Of a stretch of DNA of 12,798 bases, positions 6,719 to 12,798 are shown piece after piece. The stretch's first letter is position 1. Each line of letters starts with the position of its first letter. The notes beneath the pieces are model-generated. The model was not told the origin of the DNA and did not search any database. It saw nothing but the letters and a program-made list of their open reading frames with translations. The stretch comes from Pseudorhodobacter sp. (GTDB lineage: Bacteria > Pseudomonadota > Alphaproteobacteria > Rhodobacterales > Rhodobacteraceae), in assembly GCA_014378345.1 (NCBI GenBank), contig JACMNW010000415.1, forward strand, positions 1-12,798, given 5' to 3'. The translations under genes and the position numbers were made by a program.

Positions 6719-7195
6719 TCAGTTTTCCGATGCGATCAGCATATTAAGCCAAAGATACAGAAAACCAATCAGCACAAACGCCCCTGCCCCATTGGTCAAC
6801 AACCCCGGGCCGGCAAATCCACTGATCATGCCCTGAATCAGCATCAGCGGTGCCACCGAAAGTAATGCCGCAAACAACGCCAGTCGCGCGCCAAGGTAGC
6901 TGCCCTTGCCGCCAAACCTGCGCGCCACCACATGGCTAAGTGCTGCCACGGCATACCACAAAGGAATAGACGCCAACAAGGCAAGCCCCGCCGCCAACAT
7001 GCGCTGCGTCAACGGTGCATCCGGTTGAAGGTAGGCGCTGCGTGCCATGTTTGGCCATTGGGCAACAAAGGCCAGAACAAGAAAAGCGACCAGCAGGCTA
7101 ACCGCAAAGGGCTCGGTTGCACGACGTTGCAAATGCTGCACAATCACCGCCCGAGGGTTGCGCCAGCTTTTCGCAATGTCTGAAATTACAGCCAT
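6719..7195 (-). CDS. YIP1-family membrane protein (first of tandem pair)
   Basis: A 158-residue membrane protein with about four hydrophobic segments, near 28-46, 66-90, 102-126 and 132-153. ATG 7195 is chosen because it lies one base past the sufD stop; a longer reading from TTG 7261 would run far into sufD and add a polar, improbable N-terminus. It begins MAVISDIAKSWRNPRAVI. It shares WRNPRA/QNPRA and the GGKGSY loop (residues 95-100) with the following gene, and both look like bacterial YIP1-family proteins. The family function is unknown. Translation is probably coupled to sufD, since there is no strong ribosome-binding site of its own. A role connecting SufBCD to the membrane is possible from context only. 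Confidence 0.78.
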   Translation of the reverse strand: MAVISDIAKSWRNPRAVIVQHLQRRATEPFAVSLLVAFLVLAFVAQWPNMARSAYLQPDAPLTQRMLAAGLALLASIPLWYAVAALSHVVARRFGGKGSYLGARLALFAALLSVAPLMLIQGMISGFAGPGLLTNGAGAFVLIGFLYLWLNMLIASEN

Positions 7196-7196
7196 G

Positions 7197-8483
7197 TTAC
7201 CGGCCGTGCCGCGACAACCAGCCATCAAGACGCAACCTGATATCTTCGGCAATGGCGTCATCTTCGATCTCTGATATCGCCTCGGCCAGAAAGGCCAGCA
7301 CCAGCAGCGATTGTGCGTCTTTCAAAGGCACGCCCCGGGACCGAAGGTAAAACAAAGCCGTGTCATCAATCGCGCCCGACGTCGATCCGTGGCTGCACTT
7401 CACGTCATCGGCATAGATTTCAAGTTCGGGTTTTGCCAAAAACTGACTGTCGTCATCCAGCATCAAAGATTGGCTAATCTGGTAGCCGTCGGTTTTTTGC
7501 GCCCCTTGCTTGACCAATATCTTGCCTTGAAACACACCAACCGCGCCGTTTTTCAAGACTTTCTTGAACACCTGCCGGCTTTCGCACCGCTGGCCGGTAT
7601 GGGTGATGAAAACCGTATCATCGTGCAGAAATTGTCCGTCACCAACAGCGGCACCGGCCACGTGGGCGGCGGCATCATCACCGTCAAGATCAATCACGGC
7701 CTCGTTGCGTGTCAGCGCGCCGTTGGCGGTTAGGGTAAAGCTTTTGAACGCTGAACCGTTGCCAAGGCGGGCAAAGATATGCGTCGCTGCATGGCGGGCG
7801 TGATCGCGACCCTGCGCACGGATGTGATGAAACCGCGCCCCGTCCGCCACATCAACCTCGAGCACAGAGTTAAAGCGCGCCGCTGCCGGGCCGTTTTCCA
7901 GCAGAGACAGCTGCGCCCCCTGTTCTACCTTAATACAGTGATGCAGCTTCACATCGGAACCATCTGATTTATGCAGGTAAATCAAGGCCACGGGTTTCGT
8001 AACCTTGGCCGAAACCCGGATCAGAACGCCTTCGGTCGCAAAGGCTGTGTTCAGGGCTGCAAGCGGACGTGCGACAGGCAATTGGCCGCGGCATTCCAAC
8101 ACGCCGTAACTGTCGCGCGCCCAATGAATATCAAGCGCTGCGACACGCGAAAGTAAATCAATTTCAATGCCGGATAGGGTAAGATCGTCCGACGCGGCGG
8201 CATCAAAAATCCCATCGACGAACACCAGTTTGACCCGGTCTATCGCGTCAAACAGAGGGGTTTCATCGCCCGCATCAAACACGGCAGCAAATGGGGCAAC
8301 TGCGGTGGTAAGCGGCGTAGGGTCGGTATAACGCCAATATTCATCGCGCTTGTCAGGCAGGCCCATGGCCGCAAGGCGTGACATCGCGTCCGCCCGTGCG
8401 GGGGCCGCCCAGCCTGATTTTGGCAGCGCCAATCCGGCGGTCAAGGCGGCAAGCTTGTCCAGTTTGGGTTGCGGCAGCGCCAT
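7197..8483 (-). CDS. sufD: Fe-S cluster assembly protein SufD
   Basis: Scaffold subunit that pairs with SufB, together with two SufC ATPases, in the SufBC2D complex of the cytoplasm; it is needed for cluster assembly and iron acquisition. The 428 residues have the variable N-terminus of SufD (RDEYWRYTDPTPL near 46-58), a central beta-helix, and the diagnostic C-terminal stretch EIYADDVKCSHGSTSG followed by DDTALFYLRSRGV. Cys363 and His365 match the CSHG residues of E. coli SufD (Cys358, His360) proposed to hold the nascent cluster at the SufB interface. Its ATG overlaps the sufC stop codon by one base (TGATG), indicating translational coupling and balanced stoichiometry. Nothing is unusual. 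Confidence 0.96.
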   Translation of the reverse strand: MALPQPKLDKLAALTAGLALPKSGWAAPARADAMSRLAAMGLPDKRDEYWRYTDPTPLTTAVAPFAAVFDAGDETPLFDAIDRVKLVFVDGIFDAAASDDLTLSGIEIDLLSRVAALDIHWARDSYGVLECRGQLPVARPLAALNTAFATEGVLIRVSAKVTKPVALIYLHKSDGSDVKLHHCIKVEQGAQLSLLENGPAAARFNSVLEVDVADGARFHHIRAQGRDHARHAATHIFARLGNGSAFKSFTLTANGALTRNEAVIDLDGDDAAAHVAGAAVGDGQFLHDDTVFITHTGQRCESRQVFKKVLKNGAVGVFQGKILVKQGAQKTDGYQISQSLMLDDDSQFLAKPELEIYADDVKCSHGSTSGAIDDTALFYLRSRGVPLKDAQSLLVLAFLAEAISEIEDDAIAEDIRLRLDGWLSRHGR

Positions 8484-9238
8484 CAGACAGCACCCGCCAA
8501 CAGGTCGGCATAACCGTTCTTTTCAACCTCCATTGCCAACTCCGGCCCCCCGGTCTTGATGATACGGCCCGCAGCCATAATATGAACAACGTCGGGGCGA
8601 ATGTGATCAAGCAGGCGTTGATAGTGGGTGATCACCAAAAAGGCGCGGCCCGCATCGCGCAGCGCATTCACGCCGTCTGCAACCAGTTTCATCGCGTCCA
8701 CATCAAGGCCGCTATCTGTTTCATCAAGGATGCACATGCGCGGCTCTAACATGGCCATCTGCAAAATTTCATTGCGCTTTTTCTCACCGCCAGAAAAGCC
8801 AACATTGACCGGGCGCTTCATCATATCAGCGTCGATGCTAAGCCGTTTAGCCTTTTCGCGAACAACTTTCAGAAATTCACCTGCCGACATTTCTGCCTGC
8901 CCGCGCGATTTGCGTTGCGCGTTTACTGCGGTGCGCAGGAAAGTCATATTGCCCACGCCGGGAATTTCAACCGGGTATTGAAAGGCCAAGAACAGCCCGG
9001 CAGCAGCACGGTCTTCAGGTTCCATCGCCAGCAAATCGGCCCCGTCCAGCTTGGCCGTGCCGTCCGTGACCGTGTAGCCATCTTTGCCGGACAAAACGTA
9101 AGACAGTGTTGATTTGCCAGACCCATTTGGCCCCATGATGGCATGCACTTCGCCGGCACCCACGACCAGATTAACGCCGCGCAGGATTTGTTTATCTTCC
9201 GTCTCAAGTTTGACGTGCAGATTATTGATATTAAGCAT
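8483..9238 (-). CDS. sufC: Fe-S cluster assembly ATPase SufC
   Basis: ABC-type ATPase that powers conformational change of the SufB-SufD scaffold; it is cytoplasmic, not a transporter. The 251 residues are the usual SufC length. Visible motifs are Walker A GPNGSGKST (36-44), Q-loop FQYP (about 86-89), signature FSGGEKKRNE (148-157), Walker B MCILDETDSGLD (168-179) with catalytic Glu173, and the switch His205 in VITH. The E-T-D-S-G-L-D-V form after Walker B is characteristic of SufC. AAGGA stands 5 bases before the ATG, a strong site, fitting the fact that the gap upstream (99 bases) prevents coupling to the preceding gene. It overlaps sufD by one base. Confidence 0.97.
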   Translation of the reverse strand: MLNINNLHVKLETEDKQILRGVNLVVGAGEVHAIMGPNGSGKSTLSYVLSGKDGYTVTDGTAKLDGADLLAMEPEDRAAAGLFLAFQYPVEIPGVGNMTFLRTAVNAQRKSRGQAEMSAGEFLKVVREKAKRLSIDADMMKRPVNVGFSGGEKKRNEILQMAMLEPRMCILDETDSGLDVDAMKLVADGVNALRDAGRAFLVITHYQRLLDHIRPDVVHIMAAGRIIKTGGPELAMEVEKNGYADLLAGAV

Positions 9239-9297
9239 ATTAATCCTTGCGTGACGAAGATTTCGCCACTTGATTGATTATGGAAAATGGGAAAACA

Positions 9298-9312
9298 GCG
9301 CCCAAAAGGCGC
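9298..9312 (-). repeat. Small GC hairpin with T run in the gap before sufC
   Basis: On the minus strand GCGCC-TTTTG-GGCGC forms a 5-bp stem, extendable to about 9 bp with G-U pairs, and is followed by TGTTTT. It resembles a weak intrinsic terminator or attenuator inside the operon, between the 184-residue gene and sufC. Because sufC and the later genes must still be expressed, partial termination or RNA processing would be its likely effect, if any. Confidence 0.3.
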
Positions 9313-9337
9313 CGCTGCAGGGCGAGGGATTTATGGC

Positions 9338-9892
9338 TTACAGGACGAAAGTTTGGCCACGCCAGATGATCGAATTTGCAGGTGTTGCAGCGACCACCTG
9401 TTCGACCCAAACCGGCGAAAAGAGATTGGCAAATTGCGTTGGGTAGACATGTACCAGATTGTGAAAACCAACAACGCCGACCATAACGCCTACTACGCTG
9501 ACCGGGACATATTTCAACAACGGCATGCGCAGCAGGAAGCCGCCAAACAGCGCAATCGCGAAGGCCAAGCTGCCATTTGTAGCCATCGTCAGGTCGGAAT
9601 TGTTCAAAGGTCCGGTTTCTCCCGTCGCCGCGAAGCGCAGATAGAGCGCTGTTCCTACCGCCGCGATGCCAAACCCGATCGACAAAATCGCGGCAAATAC
9701 GCCAAGCGGCTGCGGCTTCTTTGCTGCTGCCTGCTTTTTCAACTTTGCGCTGTCTTTGGTGCTGGCCATTACGGTGCCGTCGACGCCTACATACAATGTC
9801 GATTTCGAACTGCCGGTGCCCGCCTCTATCCGCGACAGACGGGATAGAAACTCGGACTTCTGGGCATCTGTCGAAATTGAAATCGTTGCCAT
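9338..9892 (-). CDS. Conserved-looking membrane protein of unknown function inside the suf operon
   Basis: I do not recognise a named family. The 184-residue product has a soluble N-terminal part of about 60 residues, polar then Lys-rich (SAKLKKQAAAKKPQP), followed by three predicted membrane helices near 62-85, 107-125 and 128-150, and a short C-terminal tail. Helix 3 ends in GFHNLVHVYP with two histidines (144 and 148) four residues apart, one helical turn, which could bind a metal or heme; this is a guess. There are no cysteines. It starts at ATG with AGGG nearby, lies 100 bases after sufB and 99 before sufC, the two longest gaps in the operon, each with a hairpin. From memory, related Rhodobacteraceae suf operons have an unnamed gene here; this needs a search. 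Real gene: likely. Function: unknown. Confidence 0.8.
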   Translation of the reverse strand: MATISISTDAQKSEFLSRLSRIEAGTGSSKSTLYVGVDGTVMASTKDSAKLKKQAAAKKPQPLGVFAAILSIGFGIAAVGTALYLRFAATGETGPLNNSDLTMATNGSLAFAIALFGGFLLRMPLLKYVPVSVVGVMVGVVGFHNLVHVYPTQFANLFSPVWVEQVVAATPANSIIWRGQTFVL

Positions 9893-9932
9893 CGTTACGC
9901 ACCCTACGGTTGAACCATAGACCAGACAGGAC

Positions 9933-9947
9933 CGCCAAATCGTGGCG
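9933..9947 (-). repeat. Small GC hairpin in the gap after sufB
   Basis: On the minus strand CGCCA-CGATT-TGGCG forms a 5-bp stem with a 5-base loop, without a following T run. It sits in the 97-base gap between sufB and the 184-residue gene and has the same stem and loop sizes as the hairpin before sufC. It might stabilise the sufB 3' end or mark RNA cleavage. Confidence 0.25.
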
Positions 9948-9992
9948 CAAATAAGAAAGAGTTGGGTTTATTTTACGCATTCTTAACAGACC

Positions 9993-11516
9993 CTAACCAA
10001 CCGAGCCTTCAAGGCTGATAGCGACCAGCGCCTGTGCTTCCATCGCAAATTCCATCGGCAGGGTTTGCAGCACATCCTTGACAAAACCGTTGACCACCAA
10101 TGCCACGGCTTCTTCTTCGTTCATGCCGCGCGACCGGCAGTAGAACAGCTGATCATCATCCACTTTCGATGTCGTCGCTTCGTGTTCGACGCGGGAGGAG
10201 TTATTTTTCACCTCGATATAAGGCACGGTATGTGCGCCGCACCTATCGCCGATCAGCAGGCTGTCGCATTGAGTATAGTTGCGCGAATTGGTGGCTTTTG
10301 GGTGCATCGACACCAGCCCGCGGTAGGTGTTTTGCGCGCGGCCGGCTGAAATGCCCTTGGACACGATCCGCGATTTGGTGTTTTTGCCCAAGTGGATCAT
10401 CTTGGTGCCGGTATCGGCCTGCTGCATGTTGTTGGCGATGGCGATGGAGTAAAACTCGCCTTGTGACGCCTCACCGCGTAATATGCAGGATGGGTATTTC
10501 CAAGTAATCGCCGACCCGGTTTCAACCTGGGTCCACATAACCTTGGCGCGGTCGCCCCGGCAATCGGCGCGTTTGGTGACGAAATTATAGATGCCGCCTT
10601 TGCCGTTTTCATCACCCGGATACCAGTTTTGCACGGTGGAATATTTCACCTCGGCGTCTTCCAGGAAGACGATTTCCACAACGGCGGCATGCAGTTGGTT
10701 GGTATCACGCTTTGGTGCAGTGCAGCCTTCCAGGTAGCTGACATAACTGCCTTTTTCGGCAATGATCAGGGTGCGTTCAAACTGCCCGGTGTTTTCGGCA
10801 TTGATGCGGAAATAAGTCGATAGTTCCATTGGGCAGCGGGTACCCTCAGGGATATAGACAAAGGATCCATCCGAGAAAACGGCGCAGTTTAGCGTGGCAA
10901 AGAAGTTGTCAGACGGCGGCACTACTGACCCGATATATTTCTGCACAAGTTCCGGATGTTCGCGGATGGCTTCCGACATGGAACAGAAAATCACACCTGC
11001 CTTGGCCAGTTCTGCCTTAAACGTTGTGCCGACCGAAACTGAATCAAACACAGCGTCCACCGCCACTTTGCGGGGTTCAGCATCACCTTCAACACCTGCC
11101 AGAAGCATTTGTTCTTTCAGCGGAATTCCAAGTTTCGCATAGGTCGCCAGCAGCTTTGGATCAACATCATCCAAGCTTTTGGGTTTTACATCCATGCTTT
11201 TGGGTTTGGCGTAATAATATTGATCCTGGTAGTCGATTTCCGGGTAGTTCAGCATCGCCCAACGTGGCTCAACCATCCTGACCCAACGCCGATATGCTGC
11301 AAGACGCCAATCCAGCATCCACTCAGGTTCTTCGTTTTTGCCCGAAATCAGCCGCACAATATCCTCGGACAAGCCCTTTGGGGCATAGTCCATTTCAATG
11401 TCGGTTTCCCAGCCGTATTTGTATTTGCCAGACATGGCATGAACGGCCTCAATGGTTTCGCGGTCGACACCGTCGCGCACTTCAAAATCCATCACTGGGG
11501 TATCCAAGGCTGTCAT
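9993..11516 (-). CDS. sufB: Fe-S cluster assembly scaffold SufB
   Basis: Main scaffold subunit of SufBC2D, on which the cluster is assembled from SufS-derived sulfur. The 507 residues agree with the family length. The N-terminal YKYGWETDIEMDYAPKGLSE and PEWMLDWRLAAYRRW (about 33-78), the central VVPPSDNFFATLN, and RNYTQCDSLLIGDRCGAHT (412-430) are hallmark segments. Cys417 corresponds to E. coli SufB Cys405, and His445 with Glu446 in VEHEATTSK to His433 and Glu434, the residues proposed to ligate the cluster at the SufD interface. ATG is preceded by GGAAAG. It follows the desulfurase stop by 38 bases and is followed by a 97-base gap containing a hairpin. Confidence 0.97.
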   Translation of the reverse strand: MTALDTPVMDFEVRDGVDRETIEAVHAMSGKYKYGWETDIEMDYAPKGLSEDIVRLISGKNEEPEWMLDWRLAAYRRWVRMVEPRWAMLNYPEIDYQDQYYYAKPKSMDVKPKSLDDVDPKLLATYAKLGIPLKEQMLLAGVEGDAEPRKVAVDAVFDSVSVGTTFKAELAKAGVIFCSMSEAIREHPELVQKYIGSVVPPSDNFFATLNCAVFSDGSFVYIPEGTRCPMELSTYFRINAENTGQFERTLIIAEKGSYVSYLEGCTAPKRDTNQLHAAVVEIVFLEDAEVKYSTVQNWYPGDENGKGGIYNFVTKRADCRGDRAKVMWTQVETGSAITWKYPSCILRGEASQGEFYSIAIANNMQQADTGTKMIHLGKNTKSRIVSKGISAGRAQNTYRGLVSMHPKATNSRNYTQCDSLLIGDRCGAHTVPYIEVKNNSSRVEHEATTSKVDDDQLFYCRSRGMNEEEAVALVVNGFVKDVLQTLPMEFAMEAQALVAISLEGSVG

Positions 11517-11554
11517 AATCGTATCTTTCCGTTATTTGACAAGGGCTTATACCC

Positions 11555-12601
11555 CTATCCTACTTTACGCGCCAAGGTTTTGGCATAGTGGGCCAGCCAC
11601 GTATCGGCAAACCGCAGCACCGTTTCTTTCGTCGTCTCCGGCCCGATACAAATTCTGATCGCCTGTCCTGCCAGACCTTCGTCAAAGCCCATTGCCTGCA
11701 ACACCCGGCTGGACCGCACTTTGCCGGATGAACAGGCAGACCCGGCTGATACCGCATATCCGGCCAGATCCATCGCCATCACCTGTGTTTCGCCCTTCCA
11801 ACCGGGGGCAATGAGGCACAGGGTATTTGGCAGCCGGGGGCCATTACACCCAACTGAAATAGTCCCCTTTGCACCGCTCGACAATGCGGTTTCTAGAATA
11901 TTTCTAAGTTGCGCCACTTCGTCCCAAACGCCATTGGCCATATCCCGCGCGGCCGCCTCTGCCGCAGCCCCAAATCCGGCGATGCCGATCAGATTTTCGG
12001 TGCCCGCCCTGCGGCCCATTTCCTGACCACCGCCGCGCATTTGGGGTGTCACGTCAAATCCACGGCGTAAGATCAAAGCGCCAATACCCTTGGGGCCGCC
12101 GAGTTTATGGGCCGATACCATGCCCATGTCTGCGCCAAGCCAGTTAAATGCCAATGGCACCTTGCCAAAAGCTTGGGTCAAGTCTGATAGCGCCAGGCCC
12201 TGCGGCAGGTCTTGCATCACGCCTGTTTCGGAATTGGCAAGTTGCAGGGTGGATTGAGACGGGTTCGGAACCGACACCCGGCCATCATGATCCGCGACCA
12301 GATCATTGACGCACCAACTTGCCACCGCATCATGTTCCACTGGCGCACAGTGCATTTGCCGCCCGGCGCAGGCCAAAGCGGCGGATTCGGTAGCGCTGGA
12401 GGTAAAGATGATATCCGCGCCCTCCGCTCCCATAGCCGCCGCCACCTGGGCACGGGCGCGTTCAATCAAAGCTTTTGCAGCACGGCCTTCGGCGTGCACC
12501 GATGATGGATTGCCGATGATATCCATCGCCTGCATCATCGCCGCCCGAGCCTCAGCCCGCAGCGGTGTGGTGGCATTCCAGTCAAGGTAGTTGCGCGCCA
12601 T
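11555..12601 (-). CDS. Compact cysteine desulfurase, NifS/IscS-like (second desulfurase of the operon)
   Basis: PLP-dependent desulfurase of the aminotransferase class V NifS/IscS branch, distinct from SufS. The 348 residues are shorter than the roughly 380-400 of typical IscS or NifS. Motifs are YLDWNATTPLR (5-15), GNPSSVHAEGR (30-40), TSSATES (67-73), His90 over the PLP ring, ANSETGV (122-128), Asp140 of the usual D-x-T-Q motif, Lys166 in SAHKLGGPKG binding PLP, RRAGTEN (197-203) and active Cys290 in SAGSACSSGK. The missing residues are in the region between TSSATES and the PLP lysine. All catalytic residues are present. The ATG lies 3 bases after the iscR stop, with GAGG inside iscR. It may supply sulfur for the SUF scaffold or for tRNA thiolation; context favours the former. 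Confidence 0.93.
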   Translation of the reverse strand: MARNYLDWNATTPLRAEARAAMMQAMDIIGNPSSVHAEGRAAKALIERARAQVAAAMGAEGADIIFTSSATESAALACAGRQMHCAPVEHDAVASWCVNDLVADHDGRVSVPNPSQSTLQLANSETGVMQDLPQGLALSDLTQAFGKVPLAFNWLGADMGMVSAHKLGGPKGIGALILRRGFDVTPQMRGGGQEMGRRAGTENLIGIAGFGAAAEAAARDMANGVWDEVAQLRNILETALSSGAKGTISVGCNGPRLPNTLCLIAPGWKGETQVMAMDLAGYAVSAGSACSSGKVRSSRVLQAMGFDEGLAGQAIRICIGPETTKETVLRFADTWLAHYAKTLARKVG

Positions 12602-12604
12602 CCC

Positions 12605-12798
12605 TTATACCTCGTCCACCACACGAAACAGCGAAGGCACGGCGGGGCATGGCACCATGTCATTCTGGATCACGTCCGACAGGCGGACCTGGTGCAAGAA
12701 CACATAGACGTTGGCCGACAGGCTTTCCCACAACCGATTGGTCAAGGATTGTTCCCGTGTCCCCGATACGCCGCCGGATGCGCCTGCGCCCGTGTGCA
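12605..12798 (-). CDS. iscR: Rrf2-family regulator IscR, C-terminal end
   Basis: The window edge cuts the gene; 63 C-terminal residues ending in TAA are visible. The stretch EQSLTNRLWESLSANVYVFL and the tail DVIQNDMVPCPAVPSLFRVV fit the C-terminal part of IscR-like Rrf2 proteins. IscR binds a 2Fe-2S cluster and controls the suf operon according to iron-sulfur demand. The visible ligand region lacks the E. coli-type residues: the positions of Cys98, Cys104 and His107 read Ser, Ser and Asn by ungapped alignment to the LTxxLW motif. A published study of Rhodobacter sphaeroides IscR described just such an atypical cluster binder specific to Rhodobacterales. The only Cys visible is in the tail (VPCPAV). 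It is the first gene of the operon, 3 bases before the desulfurase, so it is probably autoregulatory; its promoter is outside the window. Confidence 0.85.
   Translation of the reverse strand, partial: HTGAGASGGVSGTREQSLTNRLWESLSANVYVFLHQVRLSDVIQNDMVPCPAVPSLFRVVDEV

Noticed and set aside
7193..7261. Upstream TTG start giving 180 residues for the first YIP1 gene
   Set aside because: The extension lies inside sufD and is polar; ATG 7195, one base from the sufD stop, fits the operon spacing.
9240..9980. Long minus-strand ORF of 246 residues overlapping the 184-residue gene
   Set aside because: Same strand, different frame; Arg- and Trp-rich shadow translation, whereas the 184-residue frame has clear membrane helices.
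1..12798. CRISPR array, insertion sequence or phage genes
   Set aside because: No regularly spaced repeats, transposase or integrase motifs, or terminal inverted repeats were seen.

Overview
The window looks like chromosome of a marine-type alphaproteobacterium of the Rhodobacteraceae (Roseobacter or Rhodobacter relatives). The evidence is the gene order iscR - compact cysteine desulfurase - sufB - membrane protein - sufC - sufD - YIP1 - YIP1 - sufS, an IscR C-terminus without the usual cysteine ligands, and moderately GC-rich coding sequence. This placement rests on recognised gene order and protein families, not on a database search.

Layout, left to right. Bases 1-441 (+) are the C-terminal end of a FAD-dependent oxidoreductase of the DAO/FOXRED1 type. 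It converges on rpe (480-1157, -), ribulose-phosphate 3-epimerase. A short divergent region follows, then a small secreted-protein gene (1333-1610, +). Its good ribosome-binding site and GTG start are one frame away from the signal-peptide frame, and the join is exactly a T TTT TTA heptamer. A 452-base AT-richer stretch has no convincing gene. It is followed by a 53-residue small ORF (2063-2224, +) with a strong Shine-Dalgarno and a 12-bp perfect hairpin just after its stop, a candidate terminator, and a tRNA-Arg(CCG) gene (2436-2512, -) that has C instead of U at position 33. Bases 2702-4903 (+) encode a subtilisin-family protease with a lipoprotein signal peptide and a probable C-terminal outer-membrane barrel.

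The right two thirds (4907-12798, all -) is a SUF iron-sulfur cluster assembly operon, transcribed right to left. IscR (partial) is the sensor-repressor. The NifS/IscS-like desulfurase and SufS can release sulfur from cysteine. SufB, SufC and SufD form the ATP-driven scaffold on which clusters are built. Three predicted membrane proteins of unknown role are embedded in the operon: a 184-residue protein between sufB and sufC, and two tandem YIP1-family paralogues between sufD and sufS. Most junctions are 1-3 bases or overlapping, which implies one co-translated unit. The exceptions are the two gaps of about 100 bases flanking the 184-residue gene, each holding a small GC-rich hairpin. No sufA, sufE, sufU or sufT lies after sufS; the next gene is the convergent protease, whose stop codon is 3 bases away.

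The points most worth following up are the slippery heptamer in the small secreted-protein gene, the C33 tRNA, the three operon-embedded membrane proteins, and the lipoprotein-autotransporter protease. No wholly unfamiliar multigene system is evident.
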